This document shows positions 35,359-49,137 of a stretch of DNA of 64,000 nt, piece after piece (within the stretch, counting starts at the first letter, position 1; each line of letters opens with the position of its first letter). The notes under the pieces were generated by a model. It ran no database searches. It saw only the letters and a program-made list of their open reading frames with translations, and was not told the DNA's origin. Location: positions 30,663,989-30,727,988 of the forward strand of contig NC_092572.1 of NCBI RefSeq assembly GCF_037975245.1, read 5' to 3'. The stretch is from Apostichopus japonicus (Eukaryota > Echinodermata > Holothuroidea > Aspidochirotida > Stichopodidae). A program made the translations under genes and the position numbers.

Positions 35359-36811
35359 AAATGACCTTTGACCTGCATCCATAAAAAGGGTAAGCGGTAC
35401 TCCGGCAGACCAAATATGATGTTGGCCGGACATTACCCACCTGAGATATCGTGTTTACGAGATGTTTAAAATTTGACCCCCGGTGACCCCAAATGACCTT
35501 TGACCTGCATCGAAAAAAGGGTAAACGATACTCCGGCAGACCAAATATGAAGTTGGTTCGATATTACCAACCTGAGATATCGTGTTTGCGAGATTTTTCA
35601 AAATTTGACCCCCGGTGACCTCAAATGACCTTTGACCTGCATCGAAAAAAGGGTAAGCGGTACTCCGGCAGACCAAATATGATGTTGGTCGGACATTACC
35701 CACCTGAGATATCGTGTTTGCGAGATTTTTCAAAATTTGACCCCCGGTGACCCCAAATGACCTTTGACCTGCATCGAAAAAAAGGGTAAGCGGTACTCCG
35801 GCAGACCAAATATGATCTTGGTTCGATATTACCCACCTGAGATATCGTGTTTGCGAGATTTTTCAAATTTGACCCCGATGACCCCAAATGACCTTTGACC
35901 TGCATCGAAAAGAAGGGTAAGCGATACTCCGGCAGACCAAATATGATGTTGGTCCGACATAACCCACCTGAGATATCGTGTTTACGAGATTTTTCAAAAT
36001 TTGACCCCCGGTGACCCCAAATGACCTTTGACCTGCATCGAAAAAGGGTAAGCGGTTCTCCGGCAGACCAATTCCGAAGTTGATCCGACATTACCCACCT
36101 GAGATATCGTGTTTACGAGATTTTTCAAAATTTGACCCCCGGTGACCCCAGGGACCCCAAATGACCTTTGACCTGCTTCGAAAAAAAAATTAAGCGGTAC
36201 TCCGGCAGACCAATTCCGAAGTTGGTCCGACATAACCCACCTGAGATATCGTGCTTACGAAATTCTTCAAAATTTGACCCCGGTGACCCCAAATGACCTT
36301 TGACCTGCATCGAAAAAAAGGGTAAGCGGTACTCCGGCAGACCAATTCCGAAGTTGGTTCGACATGACCCACCTGAGATATCGTGTTTACGAGATTTTTC
36401 AAAATTTGACCCCCGGTGACCCCCGGTGACCCCAAATGACCTTTGACCTGCATCGAAAAAAAGGGTAGGCGGTTCTCCGGCAGACCAAATATGAAGTTGG
36501 TTCGATATTACCCACCTGAGATATCGTGTTTGCGAGATTTTTAAAATTTGTCCCCCGGTGACCCCAAATGACCTTTGACCTGCATCGAAAAAGGGTAAGC
36601 GGTTCTCCGGCAGACTAATTCCGAAGTTGGTCCGACATTACCCACCTGAGATATCGTGTTTACGAGATTTTTCAAAATTTGACCCCCGGTGACCCCAAAT
36701 GACCTTTGACCTGCATCGAAAAAAAGGGTAAGCGGTACTCCGGCAGACCAAATCCAAAGTTGGTCCGAAATTACCCACCTGAGATATCGTGTTTACGATA
36801 TTTTTAAAATT

Positions 36812-36877
36812 TGACCCCGGTGACCCCCGGTGACCCCCGGTGACCCCCGGTGACCCCCGGTGACCCCCGGTGACCCC
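36812..36877 (+). repeat. Nested 10-bp minisatellite, 7 copies
   Basis: Same locus in the fourth unit, shortened to seven tgacccc steps. Confidence 0.95.
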
Positions 36878-37214
36878 AAATGACCTTTGACCTGCATCCA
36901 TAAAAAGGGTAAGCGGTACTCCGGCAGACCAAATATGATGTTGGCCGGACATTACCCACCTGAGATATCGTGTTTACGAGATGTTTAAAATTTGACCCCC
37001 GGTGACCCCAAATGACCTTTGACCTGCATCGAAAAAAGGGTAAACGATACTCCGGCAGACCAAATATGAAGTTGGTTCGATATTACCAACCTGAGATATC
37101 GTGTTTGCGAGATTTTTCAAAATTTGACCCCCGGTGACCTCAAATGACCTTTGACCTGCATCGAAAAAAGGGTAAGCGGTACTCCGGCAGACCAAATATG
37201 ATGTTGGTCGGACA

Positions 37215-39497
37215 TTACCCACCTGAGATATCGTGTTTGCGAGATTTTTCAAAATTTGACCCCCGGTGACCCCAAATGACCTTTGACCTGCATCGAAAAA
37301 AAGGGTAAGCGGTACTCCGGCAGACCAAATATGATCTTGGTTCGATATTACCCACCTGAGATATCGTGTTTGCGAGATTTTTCAAATTTGACCCCGATGA
37401 CCCCAAATGACCTTTGACCTGCATCGAAAAGAAGGGTAAGCGATACTCCGGCAGACCAAATATGATGTTGGTCCGACATAACCCACCTGAGATATCGTGT
37501 TTACGAGATTTTTCAAAATTTGACCCCCGGTGACCCCAAATGACCTTTGACCTGCATCGAAAAAAAGGGTAAGCGGTACTCCGGCAGACCAAATATGATG
37601 TTGGTCGGATATTATCCACCTGAGATATCGTGTTTACGAGATTTTTCAAAATTTGACCCCCGGTGACCCCAAATGACCTTTGACCTGCATCGAAAAAAAG
37701 GTAAGCGGTTCTCCGGCAGACCAAATATGATCTTGGTCCGACATTACCCACCTGAGATATCGTGTTTACGAGATTTTTCAAAATTTGACCCCCGGTGACC
37801 CCAAATGACCTTTGACCTGCATCGAAAAAAAGGGTAAGCGGTACTAAGGCAGACCAAATATGATGTTGGTCGGACATTACCCACCTGAGATATCGTGTTT
37901 ACGAGATCCTTCAAAATTTGACCCCCGGTGACCCCAAATGACCTTTGACCTGCATCGAAAAAAAGGGTAAGCGGTACTCCGGCAGACCAAATATGAAGTT
38001 GGTTCGACATTACCCACCTGAGATATCGTGTTTGCGAGATTTTTAAAATTTGATCCCCGGTGAACCCAAATGACCTTTGACCTGCATCGAAAAAAAGGGT
38101 AAGCGATACTCCGGTATACCAAATATGATGTTGGTCCGACATAACCCACCTGAGATATCGTGTTTACGAGATTTTTCAAAATTTGACCCCCGGTGACCCC
38201 AAATGACCTTTGACCTGCATCGAAAAAAAGGGTAAGCGGTACTCCGGCAGACCAAATATGATGTTGGTCCGACATTACCCACCTGAGATATCGTGTTTAC
38301 GAGATCCTTCAAAATTTGACCCCCGGTGAACCCAAATGACCTTTGACCTGCATCGAAAAAAAGGGTAAGCGGTTCTCCGGCAGACTAATTCCGAAGTTGG
38401 TCCGACAATACCCACCTGAGATATCGTGTTTACGAGATTTTTCAAAATTTGACCCCCGGTGACCCCAAATGACCTTTGACCTGCTTCGAAAAAAAGGGTA
38501 AGCGGTTCTCCGGCAGACCAATTCCGAAGTTGGTCCGACATTACCCACCTGAGATATCGTGTTTACGAGATTCTTCAAAATTTGACCCCCGGTGACCCCA
38601 AATGACCTTTGACCTGCATCGAAAAAAAGGGTAAGCGGTACTCCGGCAGACCAAATATGATGTTGGTTCGACATTACCCACCTGAGATATCGTGTTTACG
38701 AGATTCTTCAAAATTTGACCCCCGGTGACCCCCGGTAAACCCCAAATGACCTTTGACCTGCATGGAAAAAAAGGTAAGCGGTTCTCCGGCAGACCAATTC
38801 CGAAGTTGATCCGACATTACCCACCTGAGATATCGTGTTTACGATATTTTCAAAATTTGACCCCCGGTGACCCCGGTGACCCCAAATGACCTTTGACCTG
38901 CATCGAAAAAAAGGTAAGCGTTTCTCCGGCAGACTAATTCCGAAGTTGGTCCGACATTACCCACCTGAGATATCGTGTATACGAGATTTTTCAAAATTTG
39001 ACCCCCGGTGACCACAAATGACCTTTGAACTGCATCGAAAAAAAAGGGTAAGCGGTACTCCGGCAGACCAAATATAAAGTTGGTTCGACATTACCCACCT
39101 GAGATATCGTGTTTGCGAGATTTTTAAAATTTGACCCCCGGTGACCCCAAATGACCTTTGACCTGCATCGAAAAAAGGGTAAGCGATACTCCGGCAGACC
39201 AAATATGATGTTGGTCCGACATAACCCACCTGAGATATCGTGTTTACGATATTTTCAAAATTTGACCCCCGGTGACCCCCGGTGACCCAAAATGACCTTT
39301 GACCTGCATCGAAAAAAAGGGTAAGCGGTAATCCGGCAGACCAAATATGAAGTTGGTCCGACATAACCCACCTGAGATATCGTGTTTACGAGATTTTTCA
39401 AAATTTGACCCCCGGTGACCCCAAATGACCTTTGACCTGCATCGAAAAAAAAGGGTAAGCGGTACTCCGGCAGACCAATTCCGAAGTTGGTCGGACA
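37215..39497 (+). repeat. Family B, monomers without a clear HOR
   Basis: About 17 monomers of 133 bp that do not follow the 2230-bp series. Variants include actaaggcagacc near 37845, ccggtataccaaatatg near 38111 and gtgtatacgag near 38975. Several of these variants reappear in the macro-units to the right, so this stretch shares their ancestry. Confidence 0.88.
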
Positions 39498-41146
39498 TTA
39501 CCCACCTGAGATATCGTGTTTACGAGATTCTTCAAAATTTGACCCCCGGTGACCCCAAATGACCTTTGACCTGCATCGAAAAAAAGGGTAAGCGGTACTC
39601 CGGCAGACCAAATCTGAAGTTGGTTCGATATTACCCACCTGAGATATCGTGTTTGCGAGATTTTTAAAATTTGTCCCCCGGTGACCCCAAATGACCTTTG
39701 ACCTGCATCGAAAAAAAGGGTAAGCGGTTCTCCGGCAGACTAATTCCGAAGTTGGTCCGACATTACCCACCTGAGATATCGTGTTTACGAGATTCTTCAA
39801 AATTTGACCCCCGGTGACCCCAAATGACCTTTGACCTGCATGGAAAAAAAGGTAAGCGGTTCTCCGGCAGACCAATTCCGAAGTTGATCCGACATTACCC
39901 ACCTGAGATATCGTGTTTACGAGATTTTTCAAAATTTGACCCCCGGTGACCCCAGGGACCCCAAATGACCATTGACCTGCTTCGAAAAAAAAATTAAGCG
40001 GTACTCCGGCAGACCAATTCCGAAGTTGGTCCGACATTACCCACCTGAGATATCGTGCTTACGAAATTCTTCAAAATTTGACCCCGGTGACCCCAAATGA
40101 CCTTTGACCTGCATCGAAAAAAAGGGTAAGCGGTACTCCGGCAGACCAATTCCGAAGTTGGTTCGACATGACCCACCTGAGATATCGTGTTTACGAGATT
40201 TTTCAAAATTTGACCCCCGGTGACCCCCGGTGACCCCAAATGACCTTTGACCTGCATCGAAAAAAAGGGTAGGCGGTTCTCCGGCAGACCAAATATGAAG
40301 TTGGTTCGATATTACCCACCTGAGATATCGTGTTTGCGAGATTTTTAAAATTTGTCCCCCGGTGACCCCAAATGACCTTTGACCTGCATCGAAAAAGGGT
40401 AAGCGGTTCTCCGGCAGACTAATTCCGAAGTTGGTCCGACATTACCCACCTGAGATATCGTGTTTACGAGATTTTTCAAAATTTGACCCCCGGTGACCCC
40501 AAATGACCTTTGACCTGCATCGAAAAAAAGGGTAAGCGGTACTCCGGCAGACCAAATATGATGTTGGTCGGACATCACCCACCTGAGATATCGTGTTTAC
40601 GAGATCCTTCAAAATTTGACCCCCGGTGACCCCAAATGACCTTTGACCTGCATCGAAAAAAAGGGTAAGCGGTACTCCGGCAGACCAAATATGAAGTTGG
40701 TTCGACATTACCCACCTGAGATATCGTGTTTGGAGATTTTTAAAATTTGATCCCCGGTGAACCCAAATGACCTTTGACCTGCATCGAAAAAAAGGGTAAG
40801 CGATACTCCGGTATACCAAATATGATGTTGGTCCGACATAACCCACCTGAGATATCGTGTTTACGAGATCATTCAAAGTTTGACCCCCGGTGACCCCAAA
40901 TGACCTTTGACCTGCATCGAAAAAAAGGGTAAGCGGTTCTCCGGCAGACTAATTCCGAAGTTGGTCCGACATTACCCACCTGAGATATCGTGTTTACGAG
41001 ATTTTTCAAAATTTGACCCCCGGTGACCCCAAATGACCTTTGACCTGCATCGAAAAAAAGGGTAAGCGGTTCTCCGGCAGACTAATTCCGAAGTTGGTCC
41101 GACATTACCCACCTGAGATATCGTGTTTACGAGATTCTTCAAAATT

Positions 41147-41183
41147 TGACCCCCGGTGACCCCCGGTGACCCCCGGTGACCCC
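41147..41183 (+). repeat. Short 10-bp minisatellite, 4 copies
   Basis: A second, separate locus of the 10-bp expansion, in a monomer followed by gcatggaaaaaaagg. Four tgacccc steps here, five at 47561 and four at 53986. Confidence 0.9.
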
Positions 41184-43195
41184 AAATGACCTTTGACCTG
41201 CATGGAAAAAAAGGTAAGCGGTTCTCCGGCAGACCAATTCCGAAGTTGATCCGACATTACCCACCTGAGATATCGTGTTTACGATATTTTCAAAATTTGA
41301 CCCCCGGTGACCCCAAATGACCTTTGACCTGCATCGAAAAAAAGGGTAAGCGATACTCCGGAAGACCAAATATGAAGTTGGTCCGACATTACCCACCTGA
41401 GATATCGTGGTTACGAGATTTTTTAAAATTTGACCCCCGGTGACCCCAAATGACCTTTGACCTGCATCGAAAAAAAGGGTAAGCGGTACTCCGGCAGACC
41501 AAATATGATGTTGGTCCGAAATTACCCACCTGAGATATCGTGTTTACGATATTTTCAAAATTTGACCCCCGGGGACCCCCGGTGACCCCCGGTGACCCCA
41601 AATGACCTTTGACCTGCATCGAAAAAAGGGTAAGCGGTTCTCCGGCAGACCAAATATGAAGTTGGTTCGATATTACCCACCTGAGATATCGAGTTTGCGA
41701 GATTTTTAAAATTTGTCCCCCGGTGACCCCAAATGACCTTTGACCTGCATCGAAAAAAGGGTAAGCGGTTCTCCGGCAGACTAATTCCGAAGTTGGTCCG
41801 ACATTACCCACCTGAGATATCGTGTTTACGAGATTCTTCAAAATTTGACCCCGGTGACCCCCGGTGACCCCAAATGACCTTTGACCTGCATCGAAAAAAA
41901 GGGTAGGCGGTTCTCCGGCAGACCAAATATGAAGTTGGTTCGATATTACCCACCTGAGATATCGAGTTTGCGAGATTTTTAAAATTTGTCCCCCGGTGAC
42001 CCCAAATGACCTTTGACCTGCATCGAAAAAAAGGGTAAGCGGTTCTCCGGCAGACTAATTCCGAAGTTGGTCCGACATTACCCACCTGAGATATCGTGTT
42101 TACGAGATTCTTCAAAATTTGACCCCCGGTGACCCCAAATGACCTTTGACCTGCATCGAAAAAAAGGGTAAGCGGTACTCCGGCAGACCAAATATGATGT
42201 TGGTCCGACATTACCCACCTGAGATATCGTGTTTACGAGATTTTTCAAAATTTGACCCCCGGTGACCCCAAATGACCTTTGACCTGCATGGAAAAAAAGG
42301 TAAGCGGTTCTCCGGCAGACCAATTCCGAAGTTGATCCGACATTACCCACCTGAGATATCGTGTTTACGAGATTTTTCAAAATTTGACCCCCGGTGACCC
42401 CAGGGACCCCAAATGACCTTTGACCTGCTTCGAAAAAAAAATTAAGCGGTACTCCGGCAGACCAATTCCGAAGTTGGTCCGACATTACCCACCTGAGATA
42501 TCGTGCTTACGAAATTCTTCAAAATTTGACCCCGGTGACCCCAAATGACCTTTGACCTGCATCGAAAAAAAGGGTAAGCGGTACTCCGGCAGACCAATTC
42601 CGAAGTTGGTCCGACATTACCCACCTGAGATATCGTGCTTACGAAATTCTTCAAAATTTGACCCCGGTGACCCCAAATGACCTTTGACCTGCATCGAAAA
42701 AAAGGGTAAGCGGTACTCCGGCAGACCAATTCCGAAGTTGGTTCGACATGACCCACCTGAGATATCGTGTTTACGAGATTTTTCAAAATTTGACCCCCGG
42801 TGACCCCCGGTGACCCCAAATGACCTTTGACCTGCATCGAAAAAAAGGGTAGGCGGTTCTCCGGCAGACCAAATATGAAGTTGGTTCGATATTACCCACC
42901 TGAGATATCGTGTTTGCGAGATTTTTAAAATTTGTCCCCCGGTGACCCCAAATGACCTTTGACCTGCATCGAAAAAGGGTAAGCGGTTCTCCGGCAGACT
43001 AATTCCGAAGTTGGTCCGACATCACCCACCTGAGATATCGTGTTTACGAGATTTTTCAAAATTTGACCCCCGGTGACCCCAAATGACCTTTGACCTGCAT
43101 CGAAAAAAAGGGTAAGCGGTACTCCGGCAGACCAAATCCAAAGTTGGTCCGAAATTACCCACCTGAGATATCGTGTTTACGATATTTTTAAAATT

Positions 43196-43251
43196 TGACC
43201 CCGGTGACCCCTGGTGACCCCCGGTGACCCCCGGTGACCCCCGGTGACCCC
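43196..43251 (+). repeat. Nested 10-bp minisatellite, 6 copies with one ctgg variant
   Basis: Six tgacccc steps, the second spacer reading ctgg. The same variant is present at 43762, so the two loci come from one local duplication. Confidence 0.93.
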
Positions 43252-43761
43252 AAATGACCTTTGACCTGCATCCATAAAAAGGGTAAGCGGTACTCCGGCA
43301 GACCAAATATGATGTTGGCCGGACATTACCCACCTGAGATATCGTGTTTACGAGATGTTTAAAATTTGACCCCCGGTGACCCCAAATGACCTTTGACCTG
43401 CATCGAAAAAAAGGGTAGGCGGTTCTCCGGCAGACCAAATATGAAGTTGGTTCGATATTACCCACCTGAGATATCGTGTTTGCGAGATTTTTAAAATTTG
43501 TCCCCCGGTGACCCCAAATGACCTTTGACCTGCATCGAAAAAGGGTAAGCGGTTCTCCGGCAGACCAATTCCGAAGTTGGTCCGACATTACCCACCTGAG
43601 ATATCGTGTTTACGAGATTTTTCAAAATTTGACCCCCGGTGACCCCAAATGACCTTTGACCTGCATCGAAAAAAAGGGTAAGCGGTACTCCGGCAGACCA
43701 AATCCAAAGTTGGTCCGAAATTACCCACCTGAGATATCGTGTTTACGATATTTTTAAAATT

Positions 43762-43817
43762 TGACCCCGGTGACCCCTGGTGACCCCCGGTGACCCCCGG
43801 TGACCCCCGGTGACCCC
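43762..43817 (+). repeat. Nested 10-bp minisatellite, 6 copies with one ctgg variant
   Basis: Duplicate of the 43196 locus, 566 bp downstream, with the same copy number and the same variant spacer. Confidence 0.93.
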
Positions 43818-46800
43818 AAATGACCTTTGACCTGCATCCATAAAAAGGGTAAGCGGTACTCCGGCAGACCAAATATGATGTTGGCCGGACATTACCCACC
43901 TGAGATATCGTGTTTACGAGATGTTTAAAATTTGACCCCCGGTGACCCCAAATGACCTTTGACCTGCATCGAAAAAAGGGTAAACGATACTCCGGCAGAC
44001 CAAATATGAAGTTGGTTCGATATTACCAACCTGAGATATCGTGTTTGCGAGATTTTTCAAAATTTGACCCCCGGTGACCTCAAATGACCTTTGACCTGCA
44101 TCGAAAAAAGGGTAAGCGGTACTCCGGCAGACCAAATATGATGTTGGTCGGACATTACCCACCTGAGATATCGTGTTTGCGAGATTTTTCAAAATTTGAC
44201 CCCCGGTGACCCCAAATGACCTTTGACCTGCATCGAAAAAAAGGGTAAGCGGTACTCCGGCAGACCAAATATGATCTTGGTTCGATATTACCCACCTGAG
44301 ATATCGTGTTTGCGAGATTTTTCAAATTTGACCCCGATGACCCCAAATGACCTTTGACCTGCATCGAAAAGAAGGGTAAGCGATACTCCGGCAGACCAAA
44401 TATGATGTTGGTCCGACATAACCCACCTGAGATATCGTGTTTACGAGATTTTTCAAAATTTGACCCCCGGTGACCCCAAATGACCTTTGACCTGCATCGA
44501 AAAAAAGGGTAAGCGATACTCCGGCAGACCAAATATGATGTTGGGCCGACATCACCCACCTGAGATATCGTGTTTACGATATTTTCAAAATTTGAGCCCC
44601 GGTGACCCCGGTGACCCAAAATGACCTTTGACCTGCATCGAAAAAAAGGGTAAGCGGTACTCCGGCAGACCAAATCTGAAGTTGGTTCGACATTACCCAC
44701 CTGAGATATCGTGTTTACGAGATTTTTCAAAATTTGACCCCCGGTGACCCCAAATGACATTTGACCTGCATCGAAAAAAGGGTAAGCGGTACTCCGGCAG
44801 ACGAAATATGATGTTGGTCCGACATTACCCACCTGAGATATCGTGTTTACGAGATTTTTCAAAATTAGACCCCCGGTGACCCCAAATGACCTTTGACCAG
44901 CATGGAAAAAAAGGTAAGCGGTTCTCCGGCAGACCAATTCCGAAGTTGATCCGACATTACCCACCTGAGATATCGTGTTTACGATATTTTCAAAATTTGA
45001 CCCCCGGTGACCCCGGTGACCCCAAATGACCTTTGACCTGCATCGAAAAAAAGGTAAGCGTTTCTCCGGCAGACTAATTCCGAAGTTGGTCCGACATTAC
45101 CCACCTGAGATATCGTGTTTACGAGATTTTTCAAAATTAGACCCCCGGTGACCCCAAATGACCTTTGACCAGCATGGAAAAAAAAGGGTAAGCGGTTCTC
45201 CGGCAGACCAATTCCGAAGTTGATCCGACATTACCCACCTGAGATATCGTGTTTACGATATTTTCAAAATTTGACCCCCGGTGACCCCGGTGACCCCAAA
45301 TGACCTTTGACCTGCATCGAAAAAAAGGTAAGCGTTTCTCCGGCAGACTAATTCCGAAGTTGGTCCGACATTACCCACCTGAGATATCGTGTATACGAGA
45401 TTTTTCAAAATTTGACCCCCGGTGACCCCAAATGACCTTTGAACTGCATCGAAAAAAAAGGGTAAGCGGTACTCCGGCAGACCAAATATAAAGTTGGTTC
45501 GACATTACCCACCTGAGATATCGTGTTTGCGAGATTTTTAAAATTTGACCCCCGGTGACCCCAAATGACCTTTGACCTGCATCGAAAAAAGGGTAAGCGA
45601 TACTCCGGCAGACCAAATATGATGTTGGTCCGACATAACCCACCTGAGATATCGTGTTTACGATATTTTCAAAATTTGACCCCCGGTGACCCCGGTGACC
45701 CAAAATGACCTTTGACCTGCATCGAAAAAAAGGGTAAGCGGTAATCCGGAAGACCAAATATGAAGTTGGTCCGACATAACCCACCTGAGATATCGTGTTT
45801 ACGAGATTTTTCAAAATTTGACCCCCGGTGACCCCAAATGACCTTTGACCTGCATCGAAAAAAAAGGGTAAGCGGTACTCCGGCAGACCAATTCCGAAGT
45901 TGGTCGGACATTACCCACCTGAGATATCGTGTTTACGAGATTCTTCAAAATTTGACCCCCGGTGACCCCAAATGACCTTTGACCTGCATCGAAAAAAAGG
46001 GTAAGCGGTACTCCGGCAGACCAAATCTGAAGTTGGTTCGATATTACCCACCTGAGATATCGTGTTTGCGAGATTTTTAAAATTTGTCCCCCGGTGACCC
46101 CAAATGACCTTTGACCTGCATCGAAAAAAAGGGTAAGCGGTTCTCCGGCAGACTAATTCCGAAGTTGGTCCGACATTACCCACCTGAGATATCGTGTTTA
46201 CGAGATTCTTCAAAATTTGACCCCCGGTGACCCCAAATGACCTTTGACCTGCATGGAAAAAAAGGTAAGCGGTTCTCCGGCAGACCAATTCCGAAGTTGA
46301 TCCGACATTACCCACCTGAGATATCGTGTTTACGAGATTTTTCAAAATTTGACCCCCGGTGACCCCAGGGACCCCAAATGACCATTGACCTGCTTCGAAA
46401 AAAAAATTAAGCGGTACTCCGGCAGACCAATTCCGAAGTTGGTCCGACATTACCCACCTGAGATATCGTGCTTACGAAATTCTTCAAAATTTGACCCCGG
46501 TGACCCCAAATGACCTTTGACCTGCATCGAAAAAAAGGGTAAGCGGTACTCCGGCAGACCAATTCCGAAGTTGGTTCGACATGACCCACCTGAGATATCG
46601 TGTTTACGAGATTTTTCAAAATTTGACCCCCGGTGACCCCCGGTGACCCCAAATGACCTTTGACCTGCATCGAAAAAAAGGGTAGGCGGTTCTCCGGCAG
46701 ACCAAATATGAAGTTGGTTCGATATTACCCACCTGAGATATCGTGTTTGCGAGATTTTTAAAATTTGTCCCCCGGTGACCCCAAATGACCTTTGACCTGC

Positions 46801-47560
46801 ATCGAAAAAGGGTAAGCGGTTCTCCGGCAGACTAATTCCGAAGTTGGTCCGACATTACCCACCTGAGATATCGTGTTTACGAGATTTTTCAAAATTTGAC
46901 CCCCGGTGACCCCAAATGACCTTTGACCTGCATCGAAAAAAAGGGTAAGCGGTACTCCGGCAGACCAAATATGATGTTGGTCGGACATCACCCACCTGAG
47001 ATATCGTGTTTACGAGATCCTTCAAAATTTGACCCCCGGTGACCCCAAATGACCTTTGACCTGCATCGAAAAAAAGGGTAAGCGGTACTCCGGCAGACCA
47101 AATATGAAGTTGGTTCGACATTACCCACCTGAGATATCGTGTTTGCGAGATTTTTAAAATTTGATCCCCGGTGAACCCAAATGACCTTTGACCTGCATCG
47201 AAAAAAAGGGTAAGCGATACTCCGGTATACCAAATATGATGTTGGTCCGACATAACCCACCTGAGATATCGTGTTTACGAGATCCTTCAAAATTTGACCC
47301 CCGGTGACCCCAAATGACCTTTGACCTGCATCGAAAAAAAGGGTAAGCGGTTCTCCGGCAGACTAATTCCGAAGTTGGTCCGACATTACCCACCTGAGAT
47401 ATCGTGTTTACGAGATTTTTCAAAATTTGACCCCCGGTGACCCCAAATGACCTTTGACCTGCATCGAAAAAAAGGGTAAGCGGTTCTCCGGCAGACTAAT
47501 TCCGAAGTTGGTCCGACATTACCCACCTGAGATATCGTGTTTACGAGATTCTTCAAAATT

Positions 47561-47607
47561 TGACCCCCGGTGACCCCCGGTGACCCCCGGTGACCCCCGG
47601 TGACCCC
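47561..47607 (+). repeat. Short 10-bp minisatellite, 5 copies
   Basis: Same locus as 41147 in macro-unit 2, with one additional 10-bp step. Confidence 0.9.
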
Positions 47608-49081
47608 AAATGACCTTTGACCTGCATGGAAAAAAAGGTAAGCGGTTCTCCGGCAGACCAATTCCGAAGTTGATCCGACATTACCCACCTGAGATATCGT
47701 GTTTACGATATTTTCAAAATTTGACCCCCGGTGACCCCAAATGACCTTTGACCTGCATCGAAAAAAAGGGTAAGCGATACTCCGGAAGACCAAATATGAA
47801 GTTGGTCCGACATTACCCACCTGAGATATCGTGGTTACGAGATTTTTTAAAATTTGACCCCCGGTGACCCCAAATGACCTTTGACCTGCATCGAAAAAAA
47901 GGGTAAGCGGTACTCCGGCAGACCAAATATGATGTTGGTCCGAAATTACCCACCTGAGATATCGTGTTTACGATATTTTCAAAATTTGACCCCCGGGGAC
48001 CCCCGGTGACCCCCGGTGACCCCAAATGACCTTTGACCTGCATCGAAAAAAGGGTAAGCGGTTCTCCGGCAGACCAATTCCGAAGTTGGTCCGACATTAC
48101 CCACCTGAGATATCGTGTTTACGAGATTTTTCAAAATTTGACCCCCGGTGACCCCAAATGACCTTTGACCTGCATCGAAAAAAAGGGTAAGCGGTACTCC
48201 GGCAGACCAAATATGATGTTGGTCCGACATTACCCACCTGAGATATCGTGTTTACGAGATTTTTCAAAATTTGACCCCCGGTGACCCCAAATGACCTTTG
48301 ACCTGCATGGAAAAAAAGGTAAGCGGTTCTCCGGCAGACCAATTCCGAAGTTGATCCGACATTACCCACCTGAGATATCGTGTTTACGAGATTTTTCAAA
48401 ATTTGACCCCCGGTGACCCCAGGGACCCCAAATGACCTTTGACCTGCTTCGAAAAAAAATTAAGCGGTACTCCGGCAGACCAATTCCGAAGTTGGTCCGA
48501 CATTACCCACCTGAGATATCGTGCTTACGAAATTCTTCAAAATTTGACCCCGGTGACCCCAAATGACCTTTGACCTGCATCGAAAAAAAGGGTAAGCGGT
48601 ACTCCGGCAGACCAATTCCGAAGTTGGTTCGACATGACCCACCTGAGATATCGTGTTTACGAGATTTTTCAAAATTTGACCCCCGGTGACCCCCGGTGAC
48701 CCCAAATGACCTTTGACCTGCATCGAAAAAAAGGGTAGGCGGTTCTCCGGCAGACCAAATATGAAGTTGGTTCGATATTACCCACCTGAGATATCGTGTT
48801 TGCGAGATTTTTAAAATTTGTCCCCCGGTGACCCCAAATGACCTTTGACCTGCATCGAAAAAGGGTAAGCGGTTCTCCGGCAGACTAATTCCGAAGTTGG
48901 TCCGACATTACCCACCTGAGATATCGTGTTTACGAGATTTTTCAAAATTTGACCCCCGGTGACCCCAAATGACCTTTGACCTGCATCGAAAAAAAGGGTA
49001 AGCGGTACTCCGGCAGACCAAATCCAAAGTTGGTCCGAAATTACCCACCTGAGATATCGTGTTTACGATATTTTTAAAATT

Positions 49082-49137
49082 TGACCCCGGTGACCCCCGG
49101 TGACCCCCGGTGACCCCCGGTGACCCCCGGTGACCCC
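49082..49137 (+). repeat. Nested 10-bp minisatellite, 6 copies
   Basis: Six tgacccc steps with regular ccgg spacers, in the monomer ending gcatccataaaaaggg. Confidence 0.93.

Larger units (their letters stand above)
30114..37214 (+). repeat. Family B, HOR region with 2230-, 1549- and 1559-bp units
   Basis: A recognisable monomer series recurs with starts at 30852, 33082, 34631 and 36190, giving units of 2230, 1549 and 1559 bp. The shorter units lack about 680 bp, about five monomers. The difference between 1549 and 1559 is one extra 10-bp step of the nested minisatellite. Substitutions such as ttggccgg for ttggtccg near 33864 mark the later units and show that they derive from one another. 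Confidence 0.9.
39498..45910 (+). repeat. Family B macro-HOR unit 1 (6413 bp)
   Basis: Starts at a monomer series that recurs at 45911, 51231 and 56949. About 48 monomers. It contains a local duplication of the minisatellite-bearing block (43022-43587 and 43588-43899) and a doubled monomer near 42480-42740. These help explain its greater length compared with unit 2. Confidence 0.87.
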